Assembly (NCBI RefSeq): GCF_024714495.1
Contig: NZ_JAMZMJ010000002.1
Location: 186,001 to 250,000, forward strand
Length of the DNA: 64,000 nucleotides
Reading direction: 5' to 3'
Origin: Marinoscillum pacificum
GTDB lineage: Bacteria > Bacteroidota > Bacteroidia > Cytophagales > Cyclobacteriaceae
Part shown: piece by piece, positions 8,262 through 17,196 of the stretch
How positions within the stretch are numbered: the stretch's first letter is position 1
How the letters are laid out: each line of letters begins with the position of its first letter
Notes under the pieces: generated by a model
The model's database searches: none
Seen by the model: only the letters and a program-made list of their open reading frames with translations
What the model was told of the DNA's origin: nothing
Made by a program: the position numbers and the translations under genes

Positions 8262-10375
8262 TGATTTACTGTTTTGATTTGATTTTCCATTAGACTTAGA
8301 GCAGCTTCGAGTTTATTCAATTTTGATTCAATTGATGAAATGGAGTGATCTTTCTCTTCCAACTCATTTCTGAGCTGTTCGATCTCCTGCTGTTGCTCTT
8401 TCAATGCTTCTACCAACACAGGAATCATACCTGTATAGTTAACCGACTTCATCCCACTAACATTGGTACGCACCAGGTCAGGAAAATAAGCTTCTAGTTG
8501 CTGAGCCATGAACCCATGTTGAATGAGAGGTAAACTTTCATCTTTCCAGAAATAAGTATACCCTTTAACTCCTTTCAGTCTGCTCAAAGCATTCTGAATT
8601 CGAACAGTATCCTTCTTAAGTCGTTGATCAGAAGTTCCTGTTGCTATTATCTGACCTTTACTGTTATATGTTATATCTCCACCAATTACGATTGTATAAG
8701 TATTGGCAGTAACTACATCAGCCAGCTTATCAGATGTCACACTTCCATCACTTATTTCAGTTGTCCCAACGGTGTTAAGCCCCGCAAGTGTACCTAATGT
8801 AGGCAAACTGGTTAGTGAAGTATAATCTCCATCAAAATCATCCGATGAATCCATATCCCATCCACTAAAATCTACTACTACAGATCCTGGATCGTCTGAC
8901 AAGGTCAGTTGATTAGAAGTAAAGTTTAACCCCTGTAACTCATTGCTAGAATCGGAATCCGCATCATCTGCACTGGTTATAAAGCCTGAATCATTGGTTA
9001 ATTCACTCGTATTTGTAGGTATGGTGGGCTTGTTGACCAAGCTCGCATAATCTCCATCAAAATCATCCGATGCATCCATATCCCAACCACTAAAGTCTAC
9101 CACTACAGACCCTGGGTCATCGGATAAAGTCAACTGATTGGAACTAAAGTTTAAACCCTGTAACTCATTGCTAGAATCGGAATCCGCATCATCTGCACTG
9201 GTTACATATCCTGAATCATTGGTTAATTCGCTAGTGTTTGTTGGTATGGTGGGCTTGTTGACCAAGCTCGCATAATCTCCATCAAAATCATCCGATGCAT
9301 CCATATCCCATCCGCTAAAATCTACCACAACAGATCCCGGATCGTCTGACAAGGTTAGTTGATTAGAAGTAAAGTTTAAACCCTGTAACTCATTGCTAGA
9401 ATCGGCATCCGCATCATCCGCACTGGTTACAAATCCTGAATCATTGGTTAATTCGCTAGTGTTCGTTGGTATGGTCGGCTTGTTGACCAAGCTCGCATAA
9501 TCTCCATCAAAATCATCCGATGCATCCATATCCCAACCACTAAAGTCTACCACTACAGATCCTGGATCATTGGATAAAGTCAACTGATTGGAATTAAAAT
9601 TTAAACCCTGTAACTCATTGCTAGAATCAGCATCCGCATCATCTGCACTGGTTACAAATCCTGAATCGTTCGTTAATTCACTCGTATTGGTGGGTATGGT
9701 GGGCTTGTTGACCAAATTCGCATAATCTCCATCAAAATCATCCGATGCATCCATATCCCAACCGCTAAAATCTACCACTACAGACCCCGGATCATCGGAT
9801 AAAGTCAACTGATTGGAATTAAAATTTAAACCCTGTAGCTCATTGCTAGAATCAGCATCCGCATCATCTGCACTGGTTACAAATCCTGAATCATTGGTTA
9901 ATTCGCTAGTGTTCGTTGGTATGGTCGGCTTGTTGACCAAGCTCGCATAATCTCCATCAAAATCATCCGATGCATCCATATCCCAACCACTAAAGTCTAC
10001 CACTACAGATCCCGGATCATCGGATAAAGTCAACTGATTAGAATTGAATAGGAGACTTTGTAGTTCATTTTCAGGATCGGCATCACTTGACTGGACAAAT
10101 GTGGACCAATCAGACCCGTTCCAAAAGTAAAACTGAGTCTCTGAAAGGTCGTAAACCATTAAGCCGTTATCACTGGCTCCAAGATCCATACCTAAGCGTT
10201 GAGAAGTGCTGAGTGTTGGAATCAAAAGCCCTTGATTTCCAGACGGGGATACCAGGTGCAAAACAGCATTAGAGTTCGGAGAATTGGTATTAACGCCCAA
10301 TGAAGTCTGAGCTTCTACGATACCAACCGTATAAAGTAGGAATATCGATACTAATGGTAATCCAATTTTGAGCAT
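8258..10375 (-). CDS. Repeat-rich secreted protein with C-terminal peptidase S74 chaperone domain
   Basis: 705 residues. The signal peptide (about 1-22) precedes a short head, then six copies of a 75-residue unit (about 97-540; copy six is incomplete) reading ELQGLNFNSNQLTLSDDPGS, then FSGWDMDASDDFDGDY, NKPTIPTNTSELTNDSGF and TSADDADADSSN. The aspartate-rich turns could bind calcium. From about residue 578 there is an intramolecular chaperone (S74) domain: SDQRLKKDTVRI, HGFMAQQLEAYFPDLV and YTGMIPVLVEALKE, ending in a coiled coil (about 650-705). S74 domains assist trimeric fibre folding in phage tail spikes and bacterial surface fibres, often releasing themselves autocatalytically. As first gene of the T9SS-like cassette it is probably a surface fibre or adhesin (inference). 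Confidence 0.85.
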   Translation of the reverse strand: MLKIGLPLVSIFLLYTVGIVEAQTSLGVNTNSPNSNAVLHLVSPSGNQGLLIPTLSTSQRLGMDLGASDNGLMVYDLSETQFYFWNGSDWSTFVQSSDADPENELQSLLFNSNQLTLSDDPGSVVVDFSGWDMDASDDFDGDYASLVNKPTIPTNTSELTNDSGFVTSADDADADSSNELQGLNFNSNQLTLSDDPGSVVVDFSGWDMDASDDFDGDYANLVNKPTIPTNTSELTNDSGFVTSADDADADSSNELQGLNFNSNQLTLSNDPGSVVVDFSGWDMDASDDFDGDYASLVNKPTIPTNTSELTNDSGFVTSADDADADSSNELQGLNFTSNQLTLSDDPGSVVVDFSGWDMDASDDFDGDYASLVNKPTIPTNTSELTNDSGYVTSADDADSDSSNELQGLNFSSNQLTLSDDPGSVVVDFSGWDMDASDDFDGDYASLVNKPTIPTNTSELTNDSGFITSADDADSDSSNELQGLNFTSNQLTLSDDPGSVVVDFSGWDMDSSDDFDGDYTSLTSLPTLGTLAGLNTVGTTEISDGSVTSDKLADVVTANTYTIVIGGDITYNSKGQIIATGTSDQRLKKDTVRIQNALSRLKGVKGYTYFWKDESLPLIQHGFMAQQLEAYFPDLVRTNVSGMKSVNYTGMIPVLVEALKEQQQEIEQLRNELEEKDHSISSIESKLNKLEAALSLMENQIKTVNQ
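8835..10085 (-). repeat. Tandem 225-bp coding repeat, about 5.5 copies
   Basis: A recurring marker (cattgctaga or a close variant) sits at 8941, 9166, 9391, 9616 and 9841, with a degenerate one at 10066, giving an exact 225-bp period (75 codons). Copies are near-identical but differ in scattered synonymous and a few non-synonymous positions (for example DDPGS/NDPGS and YASLV/YANLV). The outermost copies are the most diverged, the usual pattern for repeats maintained by unequal recombination. The repeat keeps the reading frame, so copy-number changes would change fibre length without breaking the gene. Confidence 0.95.
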
Positions 10376-10852
10376 GACGATAGATTCAAAGTTTCAAATA
10401 GTGATTTATCAAATAGTATTTGACAATACAAAAATCGCCATTTGAAGCCAGATTTCGAAATACCATATCCGGTCAAAAACGCTTAAAAACAGCCTTAAAC
10501 AGCGTTTTTAAGACATCTCATTACCAACAAACTCATAATAACTACCAGTTATCTAGCAAACTTTGTCAATGAACGAAAACAGGTGAAAATCGGTGAATCC
10601 ATTGATTTAGACTGTCAGTGAACAGTAATACAAGTTGAATGAATCGTCATATGAAGCAAAAACGCAATTTTTACTATCAACAAGGAGCTTCAAACATTCT
10701 AAGAGGTAATTATTCCTTAGATACTCAGGTAAAACATTGATGATGAAATCAGCTATTCCATTGAAGATAGACATGGTAAATTGTTCAAGAGAGGACATAT
10801 CAAAGCAGGTTAACAGGCACTGCTCCCACCTCGGAAATGATCTTATAAGTTC
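10376..10852. other. Intergenic region with overlapping inverted repeats upstream of the S74-protein operon
   Basis: About 480 bases between two minus-strand operons. The clearest structure lies 100-140 bp upstream of the S74-protein start: AAAAACGCT (10475-10483) pairs perfectly with AGCGTTTTT (10501-10509), and the overlapping CTTAAAAAC (10482-10490) pairs with GTTTTTAAG (10504-10512). The two pairings are mutually exclusive. This may be an operator or a 5' leader structure. A 63-codon minus-strand frame at 10607-10798 has no recognisable features and is not called as a gene. Confidence 0.4.
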
Positions 10853-10900
10853 TCAAAAAAATAAAGCCATCACCAGCATATAATCACTGGTTATGGCTTT
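10853..10900 (-). terminator. Rho-independent terminator at the end of PUL1
   Basis: AAAGCCATCACCAG (10863-10876) pairs with CTGGTTATGGCTTT (10887-10900) with one mismatch over 14 bp and a 10-base loop. On the minus strand the stem is followed by a T-rich run (the A-rich bases at 10855-10862). It lies about 35 bases past the stop of the GH147-like gene and closes the galactan operon. Confidence 0.85.
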
Positions 10901-10933
10901 TCAAAATTCCATGCATAGGGTATAGACGCTAGA

Positions 10934-13489
10934 TTACTCCAACCTTACGCTTTCTATACCTATCTCGAAAGATGCTTTTTGCTCTTGATTCGATAAACCC
11001 GGCCCAATAGAAATCTGCAAGGTTTCTACATTTTGAATGTCGAAATCAGAAACTCCACTTCCGTTAAAATAATAGGGTAAAAATGAAGGATAAGGTCTTG
11101 GCAGAGTCACTATTGACACAGGCTTCAAATCGGCTAATGAAATAGAATAATCACCTTTCTTGCTTACATTGATCAAACCACCATAGGCAGACCCGTCTTT
11201 CATTATCAATACTATTTGAATAGGCAATTCTCCTTCATTAACGTTTCTTGCAGACACTACTACTTTCGAATAATCGCCTAATGACGAAACTCTTTGATCC
11301 ACACGATCCCCAAAATGGTATCGCATGGAGTAATCATAAACAGGCGTACCTGCGGGATTTTCTGGATCTACTGTGAATAGTTCATCAATTTTTAGCACCA
11401 ATTCACCTGTTCCTGTTTGAGTAGAAGGCAATATTCTTGAACCAGGCATCCATTGCCGAGATACTTCCTCCTCATCCGTGATGGCATTGTAAATAAACAA
11501 CGGCTGCTCATTCGCTACCACAGCAACTTCATATGGCGCCGAATCAAAATCCCAATCACCAGGAGAGGCTGTTATACCTTCTGGAAACACCTGATCATCT
11601 ACCAATATATAATACTTCAATATTCCTTTATGAACTAAACCACCTGAAATCTCAGCGGAATAGTTAAAGCCATGATTTCTAACCATTGGAATTTTTACTG
11701 GTTTCCAACCATCATAAGCCAAGACGTATATTGACTCAGGTCGCTCCGAACTTATAATCTGTGCCCGTATCATCAATTGCCCGCCTGAGTTGACAAACTC
11801 TGCAGGCTCGTGTAAAACATAGTTCTGCTCAATCGTCTCTGGCTTACCAACAAATTCATTTAGCTTGATATTACCCCATTTTGAATCGGGAGCAATTTTG
11901 AGCTTCATCCCATTCTTCACCAACAAATAGGTTCCTGGGGCCACTGAAAAGGTATTTCCTGAAACTTCTGGCACCTTCGAATTCCCTTCATTTATTGGTG
12001 TAATGCTAAATTCCTGACCCAGTGACGGAATAGAAATAGACATTTCTCTGGTCTGCCAAATGATTTCAGACAGTTTTCTATCCAAACTATTTTTCCCAAA
12101 AGGGTCTTGTACCCATGCAGCATCTGGGAGCACTTCCAAACGCCAAACACCCTTAGACACTTCATCCAAAAAATAAGCACCAGTACCGTCATAGCGAACT
12201 ACTTTCGAGTTACCCCAACCTGCTATACTTTTCAGTTTTTTAAGGTTTTTAGGTTGTTCATGATTGTGGTTGGTGTAAATAAATTGCTCTTCGCTATTCA
12301 TGACAGCCAAATCATCCTCATAACTGATTAGGAAATCACCAAATGTAGAATTTGCAGGATATCTTCCAAAATCGCTGTAAGTTGGTACCTGATGAAAGAT
12401 TTCTCCAGCAATTTTTAATGCCAATGCCTTCTGTGGAGTATACTGCAAGTTCATGTAATGCGTGTTATACTCTGTATTGGTGTATGCCAGATAAGTTGGA
12501 TCATAAGCAAAATGTGTAGCCCATTGAATACCAGCAGTTCTAAAACTTCTGGCCATGGCTGGATAAATATAGGATCTACCTACATCTGCCGCATCAAATT
12601 CATAAACTACTTTCACACCATTTTTAAAGTCCTTGTGATCTGCAAATGGGATTTCGTAGTTGTCAACATTGGGCAAAAAATTACCTTTTAACTCCTCGCC
12701 TGCTCCTAATCCCGTAGGATACCACTGGAAGGTACCTCCATCGATCCCCGCTTCAAAATACTGATCCATGTAATTGATGCCATGACTAATGTTATACAGT
12801 ATCGGCTTATCACACCCTGTACTTCTCATCGCATCGACCATCTTCTTTACATATCGTTTCACCGAGTCAGGAGACTGTCTATGATGTGGTTCATTGCTTA
12901 CTTCGAAAGCAACAATGTTCGGATCGTCTTTGTAAGCGAGACCAGTGTATGGGTTGATGTGATTAAGAAATTGAGCAAGGTAATTTTCCTGAGCCTTAAT
13001 AGCATCTTCATTCGTTAAACAGTTATCCTTGCCATACTTGTGAGAAAATCCAGGAGTATAGGTATCCTTTTCTGGCCACCCATTGCCCCAAAAAGCAATA
13101 GGTGTAATCAACATCTTCATTCCTCGATCTTGCATGCTTTTCAACATGTAATCAAAAACGTCTAAATGCTCATTCTCAATAAGGTTACCCAATGAATCAC
13201 TGATTTGAGTATCCCAAACGTGAACCCGGAAAGCATCGAATCCCAATCGAGCAAAGTGATAAACATCTTTGTCGATAGCCTCTTTAGGATCAACTCCGAG
13301 CTTTTTTGCAGAGCGATAGCCGTGAGCAAAAGGAACAGTATAGTTTACGCCAAACCCCTGCACCTCCTTTTTCGAGTCCTTCCATCGCATAATACCTGAC
13401 TCATCAGCATAAACTCCAGACTGTGAAAAGGATATACCAATCCCTGGCCCCATGAGCAGGAGCATTGCAATTACTATGACTTTTCTCAT
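10934..13489 (-). CDS. Clan GH-A glycoside hydrolase, probably GH147-type beta-galactosidase
   Basis: 851 residues with a signal peptide (about 1-22). A TIM barrel (about 40-400) carries two candidate catalytic glutamates: Glu200 in FEVSNEPHH (acid/base, the NEP motif of clan GH-A) and Glu297 in KVVYEFDAADVG (nucleophile). Beta-sandwich modules follow, one resembling a carbohydrate-binding jelly roll near the C-terminus. It is the last gene of an operon with GH53 and GH2 enzymes, the set used on pectic beta-1,4-galactan. GH147 exo-beta-1,4-galactosidases of about this size occur in Bacteroides galactan PULs. The hydrolase call is solid; the family assignment rests on size, motifs and context, and a GH5- or GH35-like relative is the alternative. 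It abuts the GH2 gene (the stop and start codons share one base). Confidence 0.65.
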   Translation of the reverse strand: MRKVIVIAMLLLMGPGIGISFSQSGVYADESGIMRWKDSKKEVQGFGVNYTVPFAHGYRSAKKLGVDPKEAIDKDVYHFARLGFDAFRVHVWDTQISDSLGNLIENEHLDVFDYMLKSMQDRGMKMLITPIAFWGNGWPEKDTYTPGFSHKYGKDNCLTNEDAIKAQENYLAQFLNHINPYTGLAYKDDPNIVAFEVSNEPHHRQSPDSVKRYVKKMVDAMRSTGCDKPILYNISHGINYMDQYFEAGIDGGTFQWYPTGLGAGEELKGNFLPNVDNYEIPFADHKDFKNGVKVVYEFDAADVGRSYIYPAMARSFRTAGIQWATHFAYDPTYLAYTNTEYNTHYMNLQYTPQKALALKIAGEIFHQVPTYSDFGRYPANSTFGDFLISYEDDLAVMNSEEQFIYTNHNHEQPKNLKKLKSIAGWGNSKVVRYDGTGAYFLDEVSKGVWRLEVLPDAAWVQDPFGKNSLDRKLSEIIWQTREMSISIPSLGQEFSITPINEGNSKVPEVSGNTFSVAPGTYLLVKNGMKLKIAPDSKWGNIKLNEFVGKPETIEQNYVLHEPAEFVNSGGQLMIRAQIISSERPESIYVLAYDGWKPVKIPMVRNHGFNYSAEISGGLVHKGILKYYILVDDQVFPEGITASPGDWDFDSAPYEVAVVANEQPLFIYNAITDEEEVSRQWMPGSRILPSTQTGTGELVLKIDELFTVDPENPAGTPVYDYSMRYHFGDRVDQRVSSLGDYSKVVVSARNVNEGELPIQIVLIMKDGSAYGGLINVSKKGDYSISLADLKPVSIVTLPRPYPSFLPYYFNGSGVSDFDIQNVETLQISIGPGLSNQEQKASFEIGIESVRLE

Positions 13490-15930
13490 TATTGTTTTCC
13501 TATCAAAGATTTAGTTTCATTGACTTGTCTTAGGGTAATCGTATGCTCTTTCAATCCTGGAGAAGTGGCTTTCACGACAATATTTCCGGCAGATTCCCCG
13601 GCCTGTAAAATCATTTGCCCTTTACCATTAAACAATGATCTTCTATACGACTTATCGGGCTCGTGAGAACTTGGATCACCATTACCAACACCTATAATGT
13701 CAGCATCTCCCGATATCTCAAATCGGATCGGATTGTTCGCATCAGGAACCTCTCTCCCATTTTTATCTACAACAACTACATTCACCACCGTGGCATCTGT
13801 ACCATCCGCCAATAAAACTTTCCGATCAAACACCATCTTAATTTGGGCTGGTGAACTTGTAGTTATTTGAGACGTTTCAAAAGTTCTTTTCCCTTTGGTT
13901 GCTACTGCTTTCAGTTCACCAGATTGATAAACGACCTCCCACTGCAAGTGACTGTTTCGTTTCATTTTTTTCGTCCCAAGACTCTTACCATTCAAGAAAA
14001 GCTCCACCTTATCCGCATTGCTATTGACCCAAACATCAATTTTCTCACCTTCCTTACCTGACCAGTTCCAATGTGGTGAGATGTGTAACACATCTTTATC
14101 TGACCACCATGATTGATAGTAGTAATAGAGGTTTTTAGGGAATCCGCACACATCCATTACACCAAAATGCGAGTTCACATTTGGCCATGAAAACGGTGTA
14201 GGCTCGCCTCTATAGTCAAAACCCGTCCAAATAAAGCCTCCGAGTAACCAGTCATTGTCCGCAGCTATTGGCCACCAGTCCTCAGCAAGTGATGCCCACC
14301 ACGGATGGCTCAAATCCTGATCTGGCAAATACCCCTTGATACTGTCTACCTGATAACTTCCACGAGTCGTGACGGTACTCCCCATTTCTGTTCCAATGAT
14401 TGGCTGGTTTGGATGATCCTTGTGATAAGGAACCATCCCAAATTCGCGATAATTGAATCCTCTAACCGGTATCACGGTATTCACTCCATTGTACACATTG
14501 GCTAAGTCAGCGGCATAGGTACTTGTTCTGGTTGGATCAAGCTCTTGCTGCTTAGCCAGCATCGTTAATGCCAGACGCTTTCCAACACTTGTTTGTTGAA
14601 TCCATCCTTCTTCATTACCAATACACCACATAAAAATGGACGGATGATTTCGATCTCTTCTAATCAGTTTTTCAAACTGATCCATGTGCTCAGGACTACT
14701 GTTCAGCAAGCGAGTTTCGTCCATCACTAACATACCCAAACTATCACATGCTTCCAATAACTCTGGAGTTGGTGGATTGTGGCTCGCACGGTAGGCGTTT
14801 GAACCCATTTCTTTCAATAACCTGATTCGGTAATATTGTAAGTAATCAGGCATAGCACTACCTACACCGGCGTGATCCTGATGATTGTTGGTGCCTTTTA
14901 CTTTTATCGGATTACCATTGAGTAACACCCCACGTTTGTTGTCAATTTCAATGGTACGAATACCAAATTTTTCAATTTTATCATCAACCACTTTTCCTTC
15001 TGATACCAATACCGCTTTCACTCTGTAGAGGTACGGATTGTCCAAATCCCATAGGTTCGGGTTTTCTAATGTTAGGCGAAAAGAAGCAGATGATTTCTTG
15101 TTGGTCGCTATCTTGAATGGCTGAGAATCTGATCGAGTCAGTTCCTTTCCTTCTCTATTCAATACTGACACATATACTTCTCCCTTGGCTTCCTGAAGCG
15201 TTTCATTGACCAGCTCAGTTTCTACAGATATGCTAGCAGTCTCACCCTCAATATCGGTGTGCACAAAAACTCCTCCATCATTATTGAAATGAAGGTTATT
15301 GTATTCTTCCAGCCAAACATGTCTGTAAATGCCCGCTCCTTCATAAAACCATCCCTCATATTGTGAAGCATCTACCCGAACGACCAAATAGTTTGGTTCA
15401 TCAAACTGAATGTAATTGGTTATGTCATAGGTGACTCCCATGTAGCCACTTTCATTATTGCCCAGGTAAAAACCGTTCAACCAAACACGTGCGTCACGAT
15501 ACACTCCATCGAATGTAACCGCATAATGTGCTCCAGAATCTGCTTTTGCAAATGCAAGCTCCTTACGGTACCAGCCCACACTTGTTTCTGGAAATAATCC
15601 ACCAACTGGCTTATAGCCATGGGATTGCACATCAAAATTATCTACCTCCACAAACGGCAATTCTACTGCCCAGTCATGAGGCACATTCAGTTCTCTCCAG
15701 GTGGTATCAACAAAATCTTTACTCATCGGAGTATCTTCTGTTTTACCCGATTTTGAGAATATGTTGGCAATTCCGTAGTTAAAGTCCTTTTTGGGATCAG
15801 CGGCATGCCCCAGTGCAAACTTCCATCCCTTGTCGATATTGATTCTCTTTCGTTGGGACTGCTGGGCATTCAGCCCATATACAGTCGCCAACAAAAGAAG
15901 TATGAAGACAGCTCTTAGTATGTTATTCAT
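13489..15930 (-). CDS. Glycoside hydrolase family 2, beta-galactosidase
   Basis: 813 residues, signal peptide about 1-22. Domains in order: GH2 sugar-binding jelly roll (about 30-210), immunoglobulin-like domain (about 215-325), TIM barrel (about 330-600), DUF4982 (about 635-690) and a C-terminal Big-like domain (about 700-800). The catalytic acid/base is Glu440 in MWCIGNEEGW and the nucleophile Glu515 in IIGTEMGS. This architecture is typical of Bacteroidota periplasmic beta-galactosidases. In this operon it would release galactose from galacto-oligosaccharides made by the GH53 enzyme. Its start overlaps the GH53 stop by 8 bp, indicating translational coupling. Galactosidase specificity is inferred from the domains and GH53 context. 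Confidence 0.85.
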   Translation of the reverse strand: MNNILRAVFILLLLATVYGLNAQQSQRKRINIDKGWKFALGHAADPKKDFNYGIANIFSKSGKTEDTPMSKDFVDTTWRELNVPHDWAVELPFVEVDNFDVQSHGYKPVGGLFPETSVGWYRKELAFAKADSGAHYAVTFDGVYRDARVWLNGFYLGNNESGYMGVTYDITNYIQFDEPNYLVVRVDASQYEGWFYEGAGIYRHVWLEEYNNLHFNNDGGVFVHTDIEGETASISVETELVNETLQEAKGEVYVSVLNREGKELTRSDSQPFKIATNKKSSASFRLTLENPNLWDLDNPYLYRVKAVLVSEGKVVDDKIEKFGIRTIEIDNKRGVLLNGNPIKVKGTNNHQDHAGVGSAMPDYLQYYRIRLLKEMGSNAYRASHNPPTPELLEACDSLGMLVMDETRLLNSSPEHMDQFEKLIRRDRNHPSIFMWCIGNEEGWIQQTSVGKRLALTMLAKQQELDPTRTSTYAADLANVYNGVNTVIPVRGFNYREFGMVPYHKDHPNQPIIGTEMGSTVTTRGSYQVDSIKGYLPDQDLSHPWWASLAEDWWPIAADNDWLLGGFIWTGFDYRGEPTPFSWPNVNSHFGVMDVCGFPKNLYYYYQSWWSDKDVLHISPHWNWSGKEGEKIDVWVNSNADKVELFLNGKSLGTKKMKRNSHLQWEVVYQSGELKAVATKGKRTFETSQITTSSPAQIKMVFDRKVLLADGTDATVVNVVVVDKNGREVPDANNPIRFEISGDADIIGVGNGDPSSHEPDKSYRRSLFNGKGQMILQAGESAGNIVVKATSPGLKEHTITLRQVNETKSLIGKQ

Positions 15931-17128
15931 TTGAAGTGTATTCGTAAGTCATGAAGTCAATATTGGTCATCACATTGCCTTCAAAGTCAAAAAAAGTATT
16001 GTTTTCCCATGATGATCCTGTACCCCACTGGTCTTTCATCTGAGAAGTAATCCATGCAGGCTCCCAATACACCACACCCGATGCACCAGCATTGACTAAT
16101 TTTTGAGTTAGATCTATCAGGAATTGAGACTGTCCGTCTAGTGTATACGGATAGCCCGATATTGGTGTCTCTCCACCAAAAAGGTTGTTGTAGTTATCCG
16201 CACCATCAGTAGTCCACGGGTAGGCGGTTTCCAATATTATGATCTCCTTATTGAAACGCTCCTTAAACCCCTTGATTCTATTCTCTAATTGATTGAAAGA
16301 AACTCCAGTATGCCAAAGTGGATAATAAGAGATCCCAATGAAATCAAAATCTGTGGTTTGCTCGATCATCTTATCAAACCACCACTCCACATTCACCGGA
16401 TCAGCCACATGAAAGGCTATTTTGGTATCTACAGATGATGTTTCTGAAACCTCATTCACCGCTCGAATTGCAGCTTTAACAACCAAACCCATATTGGCCC
16501 AACCAGATTCGCACACGTTCATGTCCGGGAAATTGGCATTACCACCAGAAAGCATCATCCCACAGTTGGATTCGTTTCCTATCTGCACCATTTCAGGCAT
16601 TAAACCTTTGCTCTCCAGATAGCTCAAAACGGAAAAAGTGTAATTGTAGACGGAATCAGCTAATACATCTATGTCAGTAATTTCTGTCCATGCTGCAGGT
16701 ACTTGTTGTTTTTCAGGATCTGCCCAATTGTCTGAATAATGAAAGTCAAGTAGCACCTCCATGCCTTGTTCTTTGGACAAGCGAATGGACTTTTCTACAT
16801 CATATAAGTCATTGTAAAGCTGGGAACCGTCCTCATAAACTTCCTGAGTCCATGCGGGATTATGCCACAGTCTAAACCGAGCTAAATTGGTGCCATGATC
16901 AGCAAATATTGCATATGGTGACTTTTCTGTTGATTCTTCTTTATATACACCTCCATGATCCAAAATCTGATTGACGTACGACAAATCCGCTCCAAAATAA
17001 AATTTATCTACGGATACTAAAGAATCATCGTCATCCTCAGGGTTCACCCCTCTTCTTGGCTCATCCTCACAAGCTACTAACCAAAATAATGAGAAAATCA
17101 ATGAATACAACATGTGCTTTCTGACCAT
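15923..17128 (-). CDS. GH53 endo-beta-1,4-galactanase (lipoprotein)
   Basis: 401 residues. The lipoprotein signal ends at Cys20 (FWLVAC), followed by an acidic linker (EDDDDS) of the kind that marks surface export in Bacteroidota. The barrel matches GH53 throughout: FYFGADLSYV (43-52), ARFRLWHNPAW (83-93), VLLDFHYSDNWADP (125-138), acid/base Glu186 in QIGNESNCGM and nucleophile Glu300 in IIILETAYPW. GH53 enzymes cut internal beta-1,4-galactan bonds, the side chains of rhamnogalacturonan I. This enzyme defines the PUL substrate. It probably sits on the cell surface and makes oligosaccharides for the SusCD importer. A strong hairpin precedes it in the transcript. Confidence 0.95.
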   Translation of the reverse strand: MVRKHMLYSLIFSLFWLVACEDEPRRGVNPEDDDDSLVSVDKFYFGADLSYVNQILDHGGVYKEESTEKSPYAIFADHGTNLARFRLWHNPAWTQEVYEDGSQLYNDLYDVEKSIRLSKEQGMEVLLDFHYSDNWADPEKQQVPAAWTEITDIDVLADSVYNYTFSVLSYLESKGLMPEMVQIGNESNCGMMLSGGNANFPDMNVCESGWANMGLVVKAAIRAVNEVSETSSVDTKIAFHVADPVNVEWWFDKMIEQTTDFDFIGISYYPLWHTGVSFNQLENRIKGFKERFNKEIIILETAYPWTTDGADNYNNLFGGETPISGYPYTLDGQSQFLIDLTQKLVNAGASGVVYWEPAWITSQMKDQWGTGSSWENNTFFDFEGNVMTNIDFMTYEYTSNE

Positions 17129-17145
17129 TTATTTTTTGTATTTAA

Positions 17146-17182
17146 AGGTTTTTAGGCGATTCGAATAATCGCCTAAAAACCT
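17146..17182 (-). promoter_or_regulatory. Intra-operon hairpin between susE/F-like gene and GH53 gene
   Basis: A perfect 16-bp stem with a 5-base loop: arms 17146-17161 and 17167-17182 (AGGTTTTTAGGCGATT and its complement). It fills most of the 68-base gap in the PUL1 operon. Downstream on the minus strand the sequence is TTTAAATAC rather than a proper T run, so it looks more like an RNA-processing or stability element or a leaky terminator than a full stop. It would let the transporter and binding genes be made at higher levels than the hydrolases. Confidence 0.7.
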
Positions 17183-17196
17183 GCCTAATCTTTGAT

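Noticed and set aside
8835-10085. Regular repeats that could suggest a CRISPR array
   Set aside because: The period is 225 bp, copies are contiguous without unique spacers, and the frame stays open as part of a protein.
10607-10798. 63-codon minus-strand frame between two operons
   Set aside because: No signal, domain or neighbour support; kept only as a note on the intergenic region.
13489-15930. Beta-glucuronidase or mannosidase for the GH2 enzyme
   Set aside because: The DUF4982-containing architecture and the GH53 neighbour favour beta-galactosidase.
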